From Actinomycetota bacterium (lineage in GTDB: Bacteria > Actinomycetota > Actinomycetes > Nanopelagicales > Nanopelagicaceae): a stretch of 9,037 bases of DNA. The notes below the pieces were generated by a model. The model saw only the letters and a program-made list of their open reading frames with translations. It did not search any database and was not told the DNA's origin. Location: contig WLCR01000036.1 of the NCBI GenBank assembly GCA_009705235.1, positions 1 to 9,037 on the forward strand, in the 5' to 3' direction. The translations under genes were made by a program, and so were the position numbers. Below, in pieces: positions 5,706-9,037 of the stretch; positions within the stretch are counted from its first letter, which is position 1, and each line of letters opens with the position of its first letter.

Positions 5706-6590
5706 GTGAAAGACAATCTATCGGCATATGCGTATTTTGCTGGGTGGCGGATTGTTCGTTGGTTGCCCGAACGCGGTGCTTATCGGCTTGCATATGCAGT
5801 TGCTGATTTTTTGACCAAGCGTAATGGAAAAAATGTCGCGCGCTTACGTTCCAATTTGCGACGCACTCAACCAGACATGACTCAACTTGATTTAGATTTG
5901 CTTGTTTTCAACGCCATGCGTTCGTACATGCGTTATTGGTGCGACACCTTTAGATTTCCAGATTGGTCGACCGAACGAGTTCGTGAAACTGTCACCGTTA
6001 GAAATGAGCATCTATTACTTGATGCCATCGCAGCAAAAACTGGTGTAATCGTTTCCCTTCCACATGCCGGTAATTGGGATCATGCAGGGGCCTATTTTTG
6101 CGCCAAAGGAATACATCTTGTTACCGTTGCAGAACACTTAAAGCCCGAAAAGCTCTTTTTGAAATTTTTGAGTTATCGACAAGCTATGGGTATGGAGGTA
6201 TTGCCTTTAGACGGAAGAGTCTTGGGTACTTTGGCTCAGAGGTTACGACAAGGGGCATTGGTCGCTTTAGTTGCCGATCGTGATTTATCTAGATCTGGTA
6301 TCGATGTGAATTTTTTTGGTGGACCATCCCGCATGCCGGCGGGACCAGCATTTTTGGCACTGAAAACAGGCGCGCCTTTGATCACAGCGTTTGTTTCGTA
6401 TACAGATTCTGGAATTAATATCGATTTCAATGAGGTTGCTATCCCTACTAGTGGCAGTGATGAAGATAGAGTTTTGGAAATTGTTCAAAGAATGGCTAAA
6501 CAATTTGAAGCTGGAATTGCTCAACATCCGCAGGATTGGCACATGCTGCAACGCATTTGGACTGATGGCGATTTTGTGGAGCGTTCCTGA
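5706..6590 (+). CDS. patA: Phosphatidylinositol mannoside acyltransferase
   Basis: This is a 294-residue LPLAT-type acyltransferase of the HtrB/LpxL-like group, expected at the inner face of the membrane. It should transfer a fatty acyl chain to the first mannose of PIM1/PIM2. The catalytic H-x4-D motif is H120-A-G-N-W-D125. Later family blocks are ADRDLSRSGIDVNFFGG (190-206) and MPAGPAFLALKTGAPL (210-225). The N terminus (AYFAGWRIVRWLPERGAYRLAY, in part) matches the typical start of actinobacterial PatA, which supports the GTG at 5706 with no gap after pgsA. No Shine-Dalgarno is evident, so translation is probably coupled. The assignment to PIM rather than another lipid rests on the position between pgsA and pimA, as Rv2611c in M. 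tuberculosis. Confidence 0.92.
   Translation: MKDNLSAYAYFAGWRIVRWLPERGAYRLAYAVADFLTKRNGKNVARLRSNLRRTQPDMTQLDLDLLVFNAMRSYMRYWCDTFRFPDWSTERVRETVTVRNEHLLLDAIAAKTGVIVSLPHAGNWDHAGAYFCAKGIHLVTVAEHLKPEKLFLKFLSYRQAMGMEVLPLDGRVLGTLAQRLRQGALVALVADRDLSRSGIDVNFFGGPSRMPAGPAFLALKTGAPLITAFVSYTDSGINIDFNEVAIPTSGSDEDRVLEIVQRMAKQFEAGIAQHPQDWHMLQRIWTDGDFVERS
6578..6581 (+). promoter_or_regulatory. Shine-Dalgarno site of pimA
   Basis: GGAG ends eight bases before the ATG at 6590, which overlaps the patA stop by one base (TGATG). It fixes the start of pimA four codons before the conserved LKIGIVCPYS strand. Confidence 0.6.
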
Positions 6591-7768
6591 TGTTGAACCG
6601 TTCGTTGAAAATCGGAATCGTGTGTCCTTATAGTTGGGACACACCTGGTGGCGTACAAAATCACATTCGTGACTTAGCAGAATATTTGATTCAGGCTGGA
6701 CATCAAGTTTCAGTTCTTGCACCTGTAATGGATGAGGAAAAACTTCCTTACTATGTCGTTAGCGCAGGAAAACCGATTTCTATTCCTTACAACGGTGCAG
6801 TCGCTCGCGTTCTTTTTGGACCGGTTGCTTTCTCGCGTGTACGCCAGTGGATTTCCAATGGGGAGTTCGACCTTTTGCATTTACATGAGCCAGCAATTCC
6901 TTCTATTTCCTTACTTGCGTGTTGGGCTGCTGAAGGACCAATGGTGGGAACCTTTCACGCAGCGGCAAAACGCCAGAAGATAATTTTTGCAATTGGCCCG
7001 ATTCTTGAACCGGCTATTGAAAAACTATCAGCTCGTATCGCAGTGTCTGAAGCCGCTCGTTTAACCCTTACAGACCACTTAGATACAGATGCAATAGTTA
7101 TTCCCAATGGCATTTACGCATCTCGCTATCACAATGGAATCCCAGACAAAAAGTGGCAAGGAAACACCATCGGATTCATCGGTAGGTTTGAGGAACCCCG
7201 AAAAGGATTAAGCGTTCTTCTGGCAGCCCTGCCTGTCATTGCTCGATTTGCACCAGATGTAAAAGTATTTGTTGCTGGTCCCGGCGATCCAACTGACGTG
7301 GAAAAGAGTATCGATCCACAATTGCGTCATCGTTTTGAATTCTTGGGGAAAATTTCAGAACAAGAGAAGGCAAATTTTATGTCTTCCGTTTCCATTTATG
7401 TGGCACCAAATACCGGAGGTGAGTCTTTCGGAATAATTCTTGCCGAAGCGTTAGCAGGAGGCGCCTGCGTTGTTGCAAGTGACATCCCAGCTTTTGATGA
7501 CTTACTGGGTCAAGGCCAATTCGGAGCGCTATTTAAATCGGAAGATTCGACAGATTTAGCAAAAGTAATTATTGATCTCCTGCGTGATGAAAAGAAGAGA
7601 TCGGAACTTGCTACGGCAGGTCGAGCTAGAGGGCAAAGTTTTGATTGGGAGATAGTCGCACAGCAAATCTATTCAGTGTATGAAATGTCGATCGTTGGAA
7701 GCGAAAAAGTTAAGTTGGCGTCGGATACACGTACATGGAATCGATTCTTGTCAAAGGATGAAAAGTAA
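6590..7768 (+). CDS. pimA: Phosphatidyl-myo-inositol mannosyltransferase PimA
   Basis: This GT4-family, GT-B fold glycosyltransferase moves mannose from GDP-mannose to the 2-position of the inositol of PI, the first committed PIM step, on the cytoplasmic face of the membrane. From memory it aligns with M. tuberculosis PimA (378 residues) along nearly the whole length: CPYSWDTPGGVQNH (12-25, glycine-rich loop), IPYNGAVAR (65-73), DLLHLHEP (94-101), GTFHA (120-124, catalytic-region His123), IPNG (171-174), GRFEEPRKG (198-206, donor-phosphate Arg and Lys) and PNTGGESFGI (273-282, donor-binding Glu278). The 392 residues include a C-terminal tail of about 25 residues beyond the usual end. It overlaps patA by one base and the next gene by one base (TAATG), so it is clearly part of one operon. 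Confidence 0.95.
   Translation: MLNRSLKIGIVCPYSWDTPGGVQNHIRDLAEYLIQAGHQVSVLAPVMDEEKLPYYVVSAGKPISIPYNGAVARVLFGPVAFSRVRQWISNGEFDLLHLHEPAIPSISLLACWAAEGPMVGTFHAAAKRQKIIFAIGPILEPAIEKLSARIAVSEAARLTLTDHLDTDAIVIPNGIYASRYHNGIPDKKWQGNTIGFIGRFEEPRKGLSVLLAALPVIARFAPDVKVFVAGPGDPTDVEKSIDPQLRHRFEFLGKISEQEKANFMSSVSIYVAPNTGGESFGIILAEALAGGACVVASDIPAFDDLLGQGQFGALFKSEDSTDLAKVIIDLLRDEKKRSELATAGRARGQSFDWEIVAQQIYSVYEMSIVGSEKVKLASDTRTWNRFLSKDEK
7753..7758 (+). promoter_or_regulatory. Shine-Dalgarno site of the LemA-like gene
   Basis: AAAGGA ends nine bases before the ATG at 7768. The start overlaps the pimA stop by one base, so this site inside pimA decides the start. Confidence 0.65.
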
Positions 7769-8271
7769 TGACACAGTGGTTTTTAGGTATCTTCGTTCTA
7801 TTGATTTCACTGTGGTATCTGACTTTTCTCGCAACACGTTTAGATAGATTGCACCATCGAGTCGAGACAAGTTGGGCCAACCTTGATGTTTTGCTTCAGA
7901 AGCGAGCCGCTGTGGCTTTAGAAATTGCACACAGCGATATAGCTGATCCAGCATCATCGCTATTGCTAACGGGAGCGGCATATCAAGCAAGAGATGCAAA
8001 TATTGCAAGTAGATCTGCGGCTGAAAGTGGACTTTCAGGAGCCTTGGGCTTATTGCTTGAAGATTCTGAACATTTGTCAACGGCGGCTGATAACGCTCTG
8101 CTAACTGAATTATCCTCACTGACCGACAAGATACGTGTCGCTATAGCTATTCATACGGATGCTGTTACCCGCACACAGATGGTGCGAAGTAAAATTATTG
8201 TCAAACTATTCCGTTTGGCAGGTACTGCTCCATTGCCCGTTACCTACGAGTTTGAATCTGATGTTCTCTAA
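7768..8271 (+). CDS. LemA-like membrane-anchored helical protein
   Basis: The 167 residues begin with one hydrophobic segment (about 4-22, GIFVLLISLWYLTFLA), followed by a mostly helical soluble part. The pattern after the anchor resembles LemA proteins: RLDRLHHRVETSWANLDVLLQKRAA (24-48, in part) for the first long helix, and HTDAVTRTQMVRSKIIVKLFRLAGTAPLPVTYEFE (129-162, in part) for the last helix and its tail. Similar unnamed proteins occur next to pimA in other Actinobacteria such as Streptomyces. The gene has a good Shine-Dalgarno, overlaps pimA by one base and overlaps the next gene by 11 bases. Its role is unknown; an envelope function is suggested only by the operon. In M. tuberculosis a Nudix gene (Rv2609c) follows pimA instead. 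I am sure it is a gene, less sure of the LemA link. Confidence 0.8.
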   Translation: MTQWFLGIFVLLISLWYLTFLATRLDRLHHRVETSWANLDVLLQKRAAVALEIAHSDIADPASSLLLTGAAYQARDANIASRSAAESGLSGALGLLLEDSEHLSTAADNALLTELSSLTDKIRVAIAIHTDAVTRTQMVRSKIIVKLFRLAGTAPLPVTYEFESDVL

Positions 8272-9037
8272 ACGTACGTTCATTCTTGGGGCCCTGGCAT
8301 GCTTATTTCTTACTGGCTGTTCGGTAATTTCAGAGGTCCTTCCTGAAACTGCAATGACAAATGTACTGAGCGGTCGTGAAGGATCAAATGGACCGATATT
8401 GGTTGTAAAGATTGACGATACAGCACAGGCTCATCCCCAAATTGGTTTGGAGGACGCCGACATTGTTTACATAGAACAAGTTGAAGGTGGACTTACTCGT
8501 TTAGCCGCGGTTTTTTCCTCTGTAATCCCACAACGCATAGGACCTGTTCGAAGTGCACGTATTTCAGATGTTGAAATATTGTCTCAATATGGTCGAGTTG
8601 CATTTGCATACAGTGGTGCACAGAAGAAGCTGCTTCCCATAATCGCTGCTGCGAACCTGCAGGATCTGGGTGCACAGCGACAGAGTCCGACAATTTTCAC
8701 AACTGATCCAAATCGCACACCTCCATTTGCCATGGTGCTGCGAGCAGATCTATTAATGGCGCTAGTCCAGGAAAAGAATTTCCACATAGATACAGCAAAA
8801 AACATAGGATCTAAATTCGGAGCTCTTCAAGAAGGGGGAGTTTCAACATCCAAAGCGGATATGCATTGGCCAGCGGCAACTTATTCTGCAACATGGTCAT
8901 CTGATGAGTCCCGTTGGTTGCTTTCACATAACAATGCGATTGATGTTGCCGATTCTGGTGTTGTGTTAGGTCCGACCACTCTAATTATTCAAATGGTTTC
9001 CATTACGCCTTCTGAATATAAGGACAAAGTTGGGGGA
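8261..9037 (+). CDS. DUF3048 (YerB-like) lipoprotein, 3' end beyond the window
   Basis: The frame is open from the ATG at 8261 to the last base, 259 codons without a stop. The N terminus is a lipoprotein signal: K4-R5, a hydrophobic core (7-17) and the lipobox L17-T-G-C20, so the mature protein should be anchored by Cys20 on the outer face of the membrane. The following region carries the DUF3048 marks HPQIGLEDADIVY (58-70), EGGLTR (75-80) and GPVRSAR (94-100), known from Bacillus YerB-type proteins. The biochemical function of this family is not established to my knowledge. The start overlaps the LemA-like gene by 11 bases in another frame, and no Shine-Dalgarno is obvious, so coupled translation is likely. 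The C-terminal part, including the second half of the family domain, is not in the window. Confidence 0.88.
   Translation, partial: MFSKRTFILGALACLFLTGCSVISEVLPETAMTNVLSGREGSNGPILVVKIDDTAQAHPQIGLEDADIVYIEQVEGGLTRLAAVFSSVIPQRIGPVRSARISDVEILSQYGRVAFAYSGAQKKLLPIIAAANLQDLGAQRQSPTIFTTDPNRTPPFAMVLRADLLMALVQEKNFHIDTAKNIGSKFGALQEGGVSTSKADMHWPAATYSATWSSDESRWLLSHNNAIDVADSGVVLGPTTLIIQMVSITPSEYKDKVGG

Noticed and set aside
6285..6722. A 145-codon open frame on the minus strand across the patA/pimA junction.
   Set aside because: Both underlying genes are certain, and the reverse product is low-complexity in character without motifs.
7751..8119. A 122-codon open frame on the minus strand opposite the LemA-like gene.
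   Set aside because: The plus-strand gene has a good ribosome binding site, an operon overlap and a membrane anchor; the reverse frame has none of these.

Overview
The window looks like chromosomal DNA of a streamlined, fairly low-GC actinobacterium (about 43-45% GC by eye). Gene order is the main evidence. The run thrS - HIT/Ap4A phosphorylase - pgsA1 - patA - pimA is the classic actinobacterial phosphatidylinositol-mannoside (PIM) locus, Rv2614c to Rv2610c in Mycobacterium tuberculosis. Gaps between genes are 0 to 24 bases, some start codons appear leaderless, and AT content is high for the phylum. My best guess is a freshwater planktonic lineage such as Nanopelagicales (acI), but that is inference. 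I see no mobile element, CRISPR array or sign of recent transfer.

Layout. Positions 1-162 (minus strand) hold a tRNA-Gly(GCC) gene followed by the 5' end of a second tRNA, probably tRNA-Cys, cut by the window edge. A strong inverted repeat lies between them. A 68-base divergent spacer separates the tRNAs from a plus-strand run at 231-4502: a short pabB-like chorismate-binding protein, a pabC-like class IV aminotransferase, full-length thrS, and an HIT-family Ap4A phosphorylase. A minus-strand gene at 4503-5087 meets the HIT gene stop-to-stop. It encodes what I read as a stand-alone, degenerate G domain of an EF-G2-like translation factor. From a 24-base divergent spacer the plus strand continues with pgsA, patA, pimA, a LemA-like membrane protein, and the first 259 codons of a DUF3048 lipoprotein that runs off the right edge.

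How the genes fit together. PabB and PabC convert chorismate to p-aminobenzoate for folate; the glutamine amidotransferase partner is not in the window. ThrS charges tRNA-Thr, and the HIT protein probably removes Ap4A, a side product of aminoacyl-tRNA synthetases. PgsA makes phosphatidylinositol phosphate, PimA adds the first mannose, and PatA acylates the product: the first steps of PIM synthesis at the cytoplasmic face of the membrane. The LemA-like protein and the DUF3048 lipoprotein are translationally linked to this operon and are probably envelope proteins of unknown function.

The observations most worth following up are the vestigial EF-G2 G domain, a recurring TAGNNT-N6-start pattern that suggests leaderless promoters, the overlapping back-to-back -10 elements between that gene and pgsA, and the long hairpin in the tRNA spacer.
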